From: Pseudomonas quebecensis
GTDB taxonomy: Bacteria; Pseudomonadota; Gammaproteobacteria; Pseudomonadales; Pseudomonadaceae
Reading direction: 5' to 3'
Length of the DNA stretch: 64,000 nucleotides
Assembly: GCF_026410085.1 (NCBI RefSeq)
Contig: NZ_CP112866.1
Location: 248,001 to 312,000, forward strand
In this document: positions 35,864 to 42,552 of the stretch, in pieces
How positions within the stretch are numbered: the stretch's first letter is position 1
How the letters are laid out: every line of letters begins with the position of its first letter
Notes under the pieces: model-generated
The model's database searches: none
The model's input: only the letters and a program-made list of their open reading frames with translations
What the model was told of the DNA's origin: nothing
Translations under genes and position numbers: made by a program

Positions 35864-36052
35864 ATGACTATTTCGAGATGGCTAATCGCATTGATGTGCG
35901 CCGGGGCTGCGATGGCAGGCTCCATAGTCACCGTGGTGGCTCTACTTAACAGCGAATGTGATGCGGTGGCTGAGCAACAAAGGCAACAGCACGACGCTGA
36001 TGCCTCATTTGAGGCGCGCCCGAACACTCGCGGCGGCGTGAGGGGGTACTAG
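35864..36052 (+). CDS. TrbK-like small membrane protein, possible entry exclusion
   Basis: The 62-residue product has one hydrophobic N-terminal segment (MTISRWLIALMCAGAAMAGS) and a short hydrophilic tail. It sits between trbJ and trbL, where IncP systems encode TrbK, the entry-exclusion protein that keeps related plasmids out. C12 could be a lipid site, but the lipobox is poor. The tail FEARPNTRGGVRGY repeats the C-terminus of TrbJ. Assignment rests on position and topology. Confidence 0.6.
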   Translation: MTISRWLIALMCAGAAMAGSIVTVVALLNSECDAVAEQQRQQHDADASFEARPNTRGGVRGY

Positions 36053-36054
36053 CT

Positions 36055-37680
36055 ATGGATCGTCTTCTATTGTCGTTACTCGCCTTGGCTGGTGTGTTCG
36101 TGGGCGGGGATGCTGTGGCCGCGACCGACCTTTCCCATGCCGATACATCGATTCAGGGTCTACTCGACCTCGTTTTGCAACAGTCGCACCAGTGGTCAGG
36201 GACATTGTATGACTATGCGATCAGACTGTTCTGGCTGCTAGCCTCGATCCAGTTCATCTGGACGTTCATGCCTTTGGTGATGAAGCAAGCCGATTTCGGC
36301 GAGATTGTCGGCGAGCTACTGCGCTTCGTGCTGGTGATCGGTTTCTTCCTTGCCGTCATGAAGTACTCGGTGGAATGGTCGACGGCAATTGTCGAAAGTT
36401 TTCGCGATGCGGCGGCCTCGGCGAGCGGCCTCGGGCGTGCATTAGAACCCGGCGACATGTTGGCAGTTGCGCTGGATTTTGGCCGCACCATGGTGCAGGG
36501 CATTTCAGTGTTCTCCCCAGCTAAGGGACTTCTGATCGCTGTATGTGCAATCCTTGTGTTGGCATGTTTCGCCTTCATCGCTGCATTCATGTTTGTCACG
36601 CTCGTAGAGTCTTACGTCATCATCAATGCTTCCGTGCTGTTCTTCGGCTTTGGCGGTTCGCAATGGACGCGGGATTTTGCAATTGCGCCAATGCGCTTTA
36701 CCGTTGCTATTGGCGCCAAGCTATTTGTACTAACCCTGATTGTCGGCCTGATCGTACAGTCGGCAAAACAGTGGTTGGCCGCCTACACCAATGACGAAGC
36801 GTCATTGGTGACAATGGTCGGTTTGGCCTTGGTGTGCTGTTACCTCACGAAGACAATTCCTGACCTGATCGGTGGCATGATTAGCGGCACGTCAATGGGT
36901 GGCGGCTCGGCCATTGGCGGGATGGCAGTGGCCGGTGCTGCCGGGGCGGCTGCGGCTGCGGCCACCATCGCCACAGTCGGGGCGGCGGCTCCTGCTGCTG
37001 CCCTCGGTGCTGCCGGTACTGGTAGCGCAGCCGCGGCTGGGGCAGCGGGTGTCGGTGGACTCGGCGGCGGTCTGGCGGGGGCGATTAACTCCAGCTTTGC
37101 CGGTGCCAGCTCCGCAGGTGGTGCCGCGTCGTCTATGGGGGCAGCGGCGTCCTCCGGCGTGGGTGCCAGCACCGGCGGCGCAGCGGCCAAGGGTGCCAGT
37201 TCCGCAGGCGCGAAGGTCGGCGGCAGCTTCGCCAAGCCTGCCGGGCAGGCGTCGGCCGCGCAGTCCTCTCCAAGCAGCGGTGTACAGCAGGTCGCCAGGC
37301 AGGCCGGAAGGGCCGCGCTAGAAAGCGACGACAAAGACCAGCAGGCGACACCAAAAGGGGGAGTTGTTAGCTCCGGCAGCTCACTTTCCCAAGCGGCCAA
37401 TGGTGGCGCAAAGATGCTCGGCGTGATGGCCTCGATGGCAGTGCCGGGTATGGAGAATGCGCACACATTATCTCCCGGTGCAGGATCTCCGGCACCAGTT
37501 CCCGATGATATCAACTCGACCACCCTGGCCAATGGAGCAGAATCAGCCACGGAGCCTTCACAAGCAGATTCTAACGTTATCCGCCCGGCCTCGGACACTA
37601 GCTCTACTCCCGGCCGCGTCGCCTCGCTCAAAGTGCCGGGCGTGACCTCGAACAACGATCTACCGGAGAAAAAACCATGA
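36055..37680 (+). CDS. trbL: P-type conjugal transfer protein TrbL (VirB6-like)
   Basis: TrbL is the polytopic inner-membrane channel component of the mating apparatus. The 541-residue protein has a signal-like start, then membrane helices between about residues 55 and 270 (FWLLASIQFIWTFMPL, LIAVCAILVLACFAFIAAF, LFVLTLIVGLIVQSA), followed by an Ala/Gly-rich segment (about 285-400) and a hydrophilic tail. This matches TrbL organisation and length. It overlaps the small gene downstream by 4 bp. Confidence 0.92.
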   Translation: MDRLLLSLLALAGVFVGGDAVAATDLSHADTSIQGLLDLVLQQSHQWSGTLYDYAIRLFWLLASIQFIWTFMPLVMKQADFGEIVGELLRFVLVIGFFLAVMKYSVEWSTAIVESFRDAAASASGLGRALEPGDMLAVALDFGRTMVQGISVFSPAKGLLIAVCAILVLACFAFIAAFMFVTLVESYVIINASVLFFGFGGSQWTRDFAIAPMRFTVAIGAKLFVLTLIVGLIVQSAKQWLAAYTNDEASLVTMVGLALVCCYLTKTIPDLIGGMISGTSMGGGSAIGGMAVAGAAGAAAAAATIATVGAAAPAAALGAAGTGSAAAAGAAGVGGLGGGLAGAINSSFAGASSAGGAASSMGAAASSGVGASTGGAAAKGASSAGAKVGGSFAKPAGQASAAQSSPSSGVQQVARQAGRAALESDDKDQQATPKGGVVSSGSSLSQAANGGAKMLGVMASMAVPGMENAHTLSPGAGSPAPVPDDINSTTLANGAESATEPSQADSNVIRPASDTSSTPGRVASLKVPGVTSNNDLPEKKP

Positions 37681-37997
37681 TGGACGTTCTGATATTCGCT
37701 GGATTCGTAATATTAGCCTCGACATTCGCCATCGGCATGTGGGCGCTCGGCAGGTGGCTGCGTAGCAAGGGCTATGGGCCGCAGCTCGATAGTCTGGATC
37801 GCCAATATACGGCCTTGCAGCTTCGAGTAAGCCCTTTCGCTTTGTCGGCTTCCTATCGCATGTTTGCCGGAGCGCAGACCATGAATCGTTTACCTCTTAT
37901 GGGCAGCAAGAGTAGCGTCGCTCTGAACCAACAAGTATTGATGGCCATCCAAGCCGCGCAGGAAGCCCAGAAACGAGAGAATCCCGGCAATCGCTGA
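37677..37997 (+). CDS. Small membrane-anchored hypothetical protein after trbL
   Basis: The 106-residue protein starts within the trbL stop (ATGA) and has one N-terminal membrane helix (VLIFAGFVILASTFAIGMWA) followed by a basic, mostly helical soluble part. I do not recognise it. Translational coupling to trbL and a terminator right after it make it the last gene of the transfer operon. Confidence 0.7.
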   Translation: MMDVLIFAGFVILASTFAIGMWALGRWLRSKGYGPQLDSLDRQYTALQLRVSPFALSASYRMFAGAQTMNRLPLMGSKSSVALNQQVLMAIQAAQEAQKRENPGNR

Positions 37998-38010
37998 TTG
38001 CTGAGCTGCC

Positions 38011-38046
38011 AACAAAACCCCGCCCGAACGCGGGGTTTTGTTTTCC
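38011..38046 (+). terminator. Terminator of the traK-trbJKL operon
   Basis: AACAAAACCCCGC (38011-38023) and GCGGGGTTTTGTT (38030-38042) form a perfect 13-bp stem with a 6-nt loop. The T-rich right arm makes it work in both directions. Confidence 0.93.
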
Positions 38047-38309
38047 GAACGTATCCCTCTTTCCTTATGCCCAGTTCTGGAGGAATCGGGTTATCACCTC
38101 AATTATAAATGCGGACGAGGGCCGTCGCTGTCTATTCAAAGACCGCAGACGGCACGATGCACCATGTGCTCGATGTGGTGTGCGTTTGACGGAGAACCGC
38201 CCTTCTTTTTGGTGCCTAACGGCCGTAGGCCGAGTGGCAAGGCCTGACCGCGCCTCAAGCGCGGGCTGCGCCGCGCAGGATCTGAATATCCTGAATATCC
38301 TGCTCACTC
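38047..38309. other. Intergenic region before the iterons, with a P-type nic-like motif
   Basis: No gene is seen. AATATCCTG occurs twice in tandem (38285-38293 and 38294-38302), and the second copy continues as ATCCTGCTC, which fits the IncP nick consensus (C/T)ATCCTG(C/T). The block GGATctgaATATCC before it is a short inverted repeat. This is weak evidence for an origin of transfer or an unwinding element next to the iterons. Confidence 0.4.
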
Positions 38310-38392
38310 CGGGCGGCTGTGCGACGTTTCGGGCGTGTGCGCGACGCTGTCGGGCGGGTGTGCGACGCTATCGGGCGGGTGTGCGACGCCTT
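38310..38392. repeat. Four iterons, likely oriV
   Basis: Four 20-21 bp units start at 38310, 38330, 38351 and 38372. Each begins CGGGCG and contains TGTGCGACG or a close variant (the second has GTGCGCGACG). The unit spacing of about two helix turns is typical of replication initiator binding sites; RSF1010 has similar 20-bp iterons. The last unit touches the stop codon of the repC-like gene. Confidence 0.8.
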
Positions 38393-39155
38393 AAGCGTTA
38401 CCAGGACCTTTCCTCCTCACCCTAACGCCGTCGATAACCAGGCCTAGCACCTTCAATTTTTCCGTGTCTTCCCTTAGCCTGAATCGTGCATCGCGCATTG
38501 CCTTATTGGGCACCGTACCGGCGACGGCCACGATAAGAGTGTCAAGATACCAACCGCCTGTAGGCTCTACTTTGTGACTCAAAACGTGCCGAGCTACCGC
38601 TTGGCTGATGCCATGCTGGAGGCGGGCAATAGGAGCCGGATCGTAGAACAAACTCAAGTCATGTTCTAACAGCATCACCAGTGCTACGCCAAGGCGCACC
38701 CGCCATAGATTACGCTCTCCCCCTGTTAGGGGATCAGGTCGTGTCTTGGACGAAGGAATAACGTGGTCGATCAATCCGCCGATTATTGGGAAATCAAACT
38801 GGGGCGTTTCGATTATGATCGTTGCGGTACGAAGCTCCACAAACAACTTCTCAATCTGCGTGAAGCTGTAGCCGCTGTCGGAAATTGTTTTTCTAACTCG
38901 AGCGGGGTCTACCAGAAGTTCCACACCGCCATCTGAGACAGGGCGTTTCCGTTCCGCGCAATACAAGACTGCTTCGACAGTATCCGCGTGTCGCTGGCCT
39001 AGCCTGCCTACCACACGGCAACGCCCAAATGATGTATCGGTCCAATCGCCTTCGCGATGCTGCGGGCGCTGGCTAGGCTGATAAAGCATCACTCTTGCCA
39101 TCGCGATGGTACTGGTTGCGGTCGTGGAATTACCACCTCTCATCGTCGCCCCCAT
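38391..39155 (-). CDS. RepC-like plasmid replication initiator
   Basis: The 254-residue protein lies directly after a RepA-type helicase gene and next to four iterons, as RepC does in IncQ plasmids. Its sequence fits winged-helix initiators (DTVEAVLYCAERKRPVSDGG, ARVRKTISDSGYSFTQIEKL, WRVRLGVALVMLLEHD with GGWYLDTLIVAVAG), though similarity to RSF1010 RepC is weak. The start overlaps the repA stop by 26 bp; a second ATG at 39143 is an alternative start. Confidence 0.7.
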   Translation of the reverse strand: MGATMRGGNSTTATSTIAMARVMLYQPSQRPQHREGDWTDTSFGRCRVVGRLGQRHADTVEAVLYCAERKRPVSDGGVELLVDPARVRKTISDSGYSFTQIEKLFVELRTATIIIETPQFDFPIIGGLIDHVIPSSKTRPDPLTGGERNLWRVRLGVALVMLLEHDLSLFYDPAPIARLQHGISQAVARHVLSHKVEPTGGWYLDTLIVAVAGTVPNKAMRDARFRLREDTEKLKVLGLVIDGVRVRRKGPGNA

Positions 39156-40005
39156 CTAGCAGATGAGCGCTTGCCTTCCTAACCTCTGTCAATTGAACTG
39201 GCAGCAGGACACCGCCTTCGTGGCGTTGATACCAGCGATCATCATCGCACTCAGCGTAATTACCCTTACTCACTCCGAACCGCACAAAGTGCTTGCGCCG
39301 TTCCTTGCCAATCGGTTGCCGATCATAAGCCCGGTTGCTCAAGCGCTTGGCTTCATCCTCGGTCATCCTTGCGACGAATCCGCACCAGCGGGCGTTGTCG
39401 ATTAGTGCCGATGCGCCACGTGCGGCTTGTTGCTGATCAGTTTGCCCGTCTCGTGCACTGCCTTTGCTTACATGATGGAGGTACAGAACTGATGCCCCCG
39501 TACTGGCAGCGACGTGCTCGAGCGTCGCAACAAGTCGAGCCATATCGCCGTTACTGTTTTCGTCTTTGTCGTGAATACGGCTCAGGGTGTCTAGTACGAT
39601 CAGTCTGGTACCAGCACAAAACTCGTTGATGCGCGCAAGGTGCCTATCATCCATCACGTTCAGGCGTTTACCCATGATCGGTTCGAGGATGAGATTTTCA
39701 GCTATCGCTTCTCGAGCCCGTCTGTCCAGGTGCTTGCCTATCGCATGAATGCGGCGCTCCAACGCAACGTCCGGGTCTTCCCCTGCGAGATAGACAACCT
39801 TGCCTTTCAGCGCGGGAGCGAGTCCTACAAGATCGCCACCGGCAACGCTGCATGCAATTGACATGGCGGCCTCGAGTGCCCAGAAGCTTTTTCCTGTTGC
39901 TCCGGGCGCTACCAACGCTCCTACCGTGCCAGCAAGGAAGCCGGGCCATATGAAATCCAGCGTGGGAGGTTCGTTCTCGAAGGCAGTTGTTAGATTGATT
40001 GCCAT
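39130..40005 (-). CDS. RepA-type hexameric helicase (RSF1010-like)
   Basis: The 291-residue RecA-fold helicase resembles RSF1010 RepA along its whole length: AGTVGALVAPGATGKSFWAL (Walker A near residues 34-40), VVYLAGEDPDVALERRIHAI, RLIVLDTLSRIHDKDENSNG (Walker B), LYLHHVSKGSARDG, QQQAARGASALIDNARW and FVRFGVSKGNY, ending in WYQRHEGGVL. I take the ATG complementary to 40003-40005 after GGAGGGG. It should unwind DNA at oriV or during element transfer. It lies 3 bp after a small HTH gene. Confidence 0.88.
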   Translation of the reverse strand: MAINLTTAFENEPPTLDFIWPGFLAGTVGALVAPGATGKSFWALEAAMSIACSVAGGDLVGLAPALKGKVVYLAGEDPDVALERRIHAIGKHLDRRAREAIAENLILEPIMGKRLNVMDDRHLARINEFCAGTRLIVLDTLSRIHDKDENSNGDMARLVATLEHVAASTGASVLYLHHVSKGSARDGQTDQQQAARGASALIDNARWCGFVARMTEDEAKRLSNRAYDRQPIGKERRKHFVRFGVSKGNYAECDDDRWYQRHEGGVLLPVQLTEVRKASAHLLDGGDDERW

Positions 40006-40008
40006 CAA

Positions 40009-40242
40009 CTACCCCTCCAAGCTTTCGAACGAGCCCGTGCTAAGGGCTTCAGCAATTTGAGAAGTCCGGAAGTAGACCCGTCGACCTATTTTCAGGCGGG
40101 CCCGGTTGATTGGTAGAGTCCAAGGATTCTGTGTGCGCAGGCTTATCCGCAGCCCATCTGGTGAGCGGTCCAATATTGTTGCTAGCTGGGCAAGGCTCAA
40201 CAGCGGCCCAAACCGTCCTAGGAGGTTCTCTTCAATACCCAT
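40009..40242 (-). CDS. Small HTH DNA-binding protein upstream of repA
   Basis: The 77-residue protein (MGIEENLLGRFGPLLSLAQL) reads as a compact HTH of the AlpA/excisionase type, with TILDRSPDGLRISLRT and a wing KIGRRVYFRTSQIAEAL. It heads the HTH-repA-repC operon, the place taken by the F repressor in RSF1010. It may control replication or excision. The 55-bp space to the divergent gene holds the palindrome ATACGTAT (40270-40277), a possible operator. Confidence 0.75.
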   Translation of the reverse strand: MGIEENLLGRFGPLLSLAQLATILDRSPDGLRISLRTQNPWTLPINRARLKIGRRVYFRTSQIAEALSTGSFESLEG

Positions 40243-40297
40243 CGTTCATCTCCACTTGTGATCGGATTTATACGTATCGTAGGGAGAGGCTCAGTTG

Positions 40298-41308
40298 ATG
40301 ACATTCCTTTTATTGGTCATTATGGTTGACATGAAACTCAGCGAAATTGAAATTCAAATCGTGTCTAGCTGCTCTCCTATTCTCGAGTCAGCAATCCGGG
40401 AGCTGGTTGCTAGCTGGAAACCGTACTCGAGTAGTGCGAGGCGCTTTCCGATCCTGCGACTGATAGAGGGTCTTATTGATCCCGCTATTCAGCAGCTCAC
40501 CATCCATGATTCCGTTTTCGGTCGCTATGTCGTGGGGGCTGGCGGAAAGGTCTCTCTGAGTGCGCTAATTCGTACGATTCATTTCAAGGCTGTTATGCGG
40601 GCCCAGCAAGTTCTAATTCGTCAGTACATTAGCGCCACGAAACATACGGGTGAGCAATCGCGGGAAGTCTTAGGAACGCTCGAAACCATTGTCGAATTGG
40701 TCGGAGCCTGTGGTCGTAAACGTCCAGTACGGTCCCGATGTCCAGTGAAAGGCGTAACTCAAAATGAGCAACGTAATAGAGATCTTTGTGAGGTATGTGG
40801 TAATCCTTCTGAGCTCACACGTCTCATCGATACGGGTGAGTGGCCCGAAGAAAATGATCCCGATTACGCTCTGCATTTAAGCAGTCGTTACTGCGTTGAT
40901 CACCGCCCTCGTTACGCTGACGGTAGTTGGAATTCTCAATACCTACGGGCAAAGCGATCCAAGGAAGTTTTTAGCCTTGAGCTTGTAAGACTGACTAGGC
41001 AAAGCGCTCAGCGTAGCCCTCCCGATGACTCAGAGGGTTCCATTGCTGATCGGTATGCTTTTTATCATGCGCACAGCCTTGGTCTCACAGCGGCTGATGA
41101 GGTTGAACTAAGAGGCCAGGCCCGCCTCATGACTGACGCACGTCTGACGGACACCAAAAAGCAGATGTTGATGCTTCGGGCGTCCGGTTTGAACCAGAGT
41201 GAGATTGCTCGGACAATTGGTATCAGTCGTCAGGCTGTTTCAAAGGCGCTTGCTTCGATCCCTTCTTCGTTCCAGCTCGGCGGCGCGCCAGAGCATCCAG
41301 TTCGTTGA
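40298..41308 (+). CDS. Hypothetical regulator with C-terminal HTH and a cysteine cluster
   Basis: The 336-residue protein is not one I recognise by name. It has a putative zinc cluster CEVCGNP with CVDHRPRY about 50 residues later, and a C-terminal HTH (SGLNQSEIARTIGISRQAVS) of the sigma-region-4/LuxR kind. The ATG at 40298 follows GGGAGAGG. It is divergent from the HTH-repA-repC operon, and its last 86 bp overlap the 3' end of the convergent integrase gene. It may regulate the element's excision or replication. Confidence 0.7.
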   Translation: MTFLLLVIMVDMKLSEIEIQIVSSCSPILESAIRELVASWKPYSSSARRFPILRLIEGLIDPAIQQLTIHDSVFGRYVVGAGGKVSLSALIRTIHFKAVMRAQQVLIRQYISATKHTGEQSREVLGTLETIVELVGACGRKRPVRSRCPVKGVTQNEQRNRDLCEVCGNPSELTRLIDTGEWPEENDPDYALHLSSRYCVDHRPRYADGSWNSQYLRAKRSKEVFSLELVRLTRQSAQRSPPDDSEGSIADRYAFYHAHSLGLTAADEVELRGQARLMTDARLTDTKKQMLMLRASGLNQSEIARTIGISRQAVSKALASIPSSFQLGGAPEHPVR

Positions 41309-42335
41309 CCAAGTCTTCTGCACGTAAGTGGGTATAGCGTCGAAGCATCTGCATAGATTTGTGGCCGCTGATAGCAGCAACCTTTTGGTCACTCATGCCT
41401 CCTTCGACAAGGCGGCTCACTGCTTCATGGCGCAGGTCGTGAAATCTGAAGTCAGGTAGATCAAGCTTCTTCTTCAACTGACCCCAAATCTTGGTGAACG
41501 TATACGGCCGACGCTTCCCGTCTTTCCCCGGTTCACCGAAAAACACCAAATTGCAGTCGATTGGTCGCACCGGGTTGTCCATCGCAGCTTTGAACACTTC
41601 AGTGGCGCGCTTGCTCAGTGGAACGGTTCGGGAGCCGTCGTTCTTTGTGTCTGAGAGACGTATGACGCGCTTTGCCAAATCCACTTGAGGGCGACGTAGG
41701 GATGAGATCTCTGACGAGCGCATACCCGTTTCCAGAGCGATGCAAACAATCCAACCCAGCATAGGGTTGCTGTGTCGATTCACTGCCGCAAGCAGAAGGC
41801 GTTCTTCCTCCGGCGACAATCTTCGGTCACGACCATCCCCAGGGCTTGGCTTCCGGATGTTCAGCACTGGGTTGAACGTCAGACCCAAACCCCACTCCTG
41901 AATCGCTACCGTGTACAGGTGGCTCAATAAGGCCAGTTCGAGGCGCACGGTGTTGTTGCTGATGGTCCCACCACGGCTGGGTTCGTTCAGGCGCTTGTCA
42001 CGATAGCCGGCGATGATTTCAGCGGAGAGGGCAGCCAGTGAGTATTTGCCCAGGTGCTCGATGAGTTTCTTGGCTTTCGAGGTTTCGCCACGCTGAGTAG
42101 TGGGCTTCTTGGTGGGGGTTATGTCGCTCAGGTAGCGCTTGAGTGCAGCCTCTAGCGTCATTTTCTCCGAGCCGCTACGCCGGATGTACACGCCACGCAC
42201 CATTTCTTCTTCGGTACGCCTCGACCAGTCCTCCGCATCACGCTTTGTGCGGAAGGTTTTGGCGACAGTGGGCCAGCCATTTTTACGAATGAGTGCCTTC
42301 CAAGTGCCGGAAGGGGTTTTGACGAGAGTAGCCAT
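41223..42335 (-). CDS. int: Tyrosine recombinase (phage-type integrase)
   Basis: The 370-residue integrase has an N-terminal arm-binding domain (KTPSGTWKALIRKNGWPTVA), a core-binding SAM-like domain and a catalytic domain with all expected residues: R206 (ETGMRSSE), K231, H299 and R302 (FHDLRHE), H325 (GHKSMQ) and Y334 (LRRYTHL). It lies 85 bp from attR and is transcribed away from it. It should insert the element into the tRNA-Ile2 3' end. Confidence 0.93.
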   Translation of the reverse strand: MATLVKTPSGTWKALIRKNGWPTVAKTFRTKRDAEDWSRRTEEEMVRGVYIRRSGSEKMTLEAALKRYLSDITPTKKPTTQRGETSKAKKLIEHLGKYSLAALSAEIIAGYRDKRLNEPSRGGTISNNTVRLELALLSHLYTVAIQEWGLGLTFNPVLNIRKPSPGDGRDRRLSPEEERLLLAAVNRHSNPMLGWIVCIALETGMRSSEISSLRRPQVDLAKRVIRLSDTKNDGSRTVPLSKRATEVFKAAMDNPVRPIDCNLVFFGEPGKDGKRRPYTFTKIWGQLKKKLDLPDFRFHDLRHEAVSRLVEGGMSDQKVAAISGHKSMQMLRRYTHLRAEDLVNELDALARRRAGTKKGSKQAPLKQPDD

Positions 42336-42420
42336 GAGAGGGTGCTCCTAGGCGGCTGGCGAACCAGCACTGTACCTAAATTGTACCCTTGGACCATAGG
42401 ACTGTATCTGTGGTGGACCA

Positions 42421-42506
42421 GCCAGAAACGCGAAAGCCGCGCAATGCGCGGCTTTGGAGTTGGTGGGCCCACACGGACTTGAACCGTGGACCAAAGGATT
42501 ATGAGT
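42421..42506 (-). repeat. attR: 86-bp direct repeat overlapping the intact tRNA-Ile2
   Basis: This copy matches 28950-29035 exactly and contains the tRNA terminator hairpin (42433-42455) and the 3' part of the tRNA from the CCA end through the anticodon loop. Integration therefore rebuilt a complete tRNA gene at this end. Confidence 0.93.
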
Positions 42507-42537
42507 CCTCTGCTCTGACCAACTGAGCTATAGGCCC
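42461..42537 (-). tRNA. tRNA-Ile2 (CAU anticodon, lysidine type)
   Basis: The 77-nt complement folds as a complete tRNA. GGGCCTA (complement of 42531-42537) pairs with TGGGCCC before ACCA, the D-arm is AGCTCAGTTGGTCAGAGC, the anticodon loop is CTCATAA within GGACTCATAATCC, and the T-arm contains GGTTCAAGTCC. CAU with an encoded CCA and this body is tRNA-Ile2, in which C34 becomes lysidine to read AUA, rather than tRNA-Met. It is the integration target of the element. Confidence 0.92.
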
Positions 42538-42552
42538 TTAACAGGTCGCGGA

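Larger units (their letters stand above)
28950..42506. mobile_element. Integrative (probably mobilizable) element in tRNA-Ile2
   Basis: The 13.6-kb segment is bounded by identical 86-bp direct repeats (28950-29035 and 42421-42506) made of the 3' part of a tRNA-Ile2(CAU) gene and its terminator. A tyrosine integrase gene lies next to the right repeat. Inside are a replication module, four P-type conjugation genes, and AT-rich cargo (restriction-modification, ParA, SIR2). No relaxase, coupling protein or complete type IV secretion set is present, so movement would need a helper. The cargo has much lower GC than the flanks, while the trb and rep genes are intermediate, so the element is a mosaic. 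Confidence 0.9.

Noticed and set aside
38310..38392. CRISPR-like spaced repeats
   Set aside because: The units are contiguous without spacers and lie at a rep gene, which fits iterons; no cas genes are in the window.
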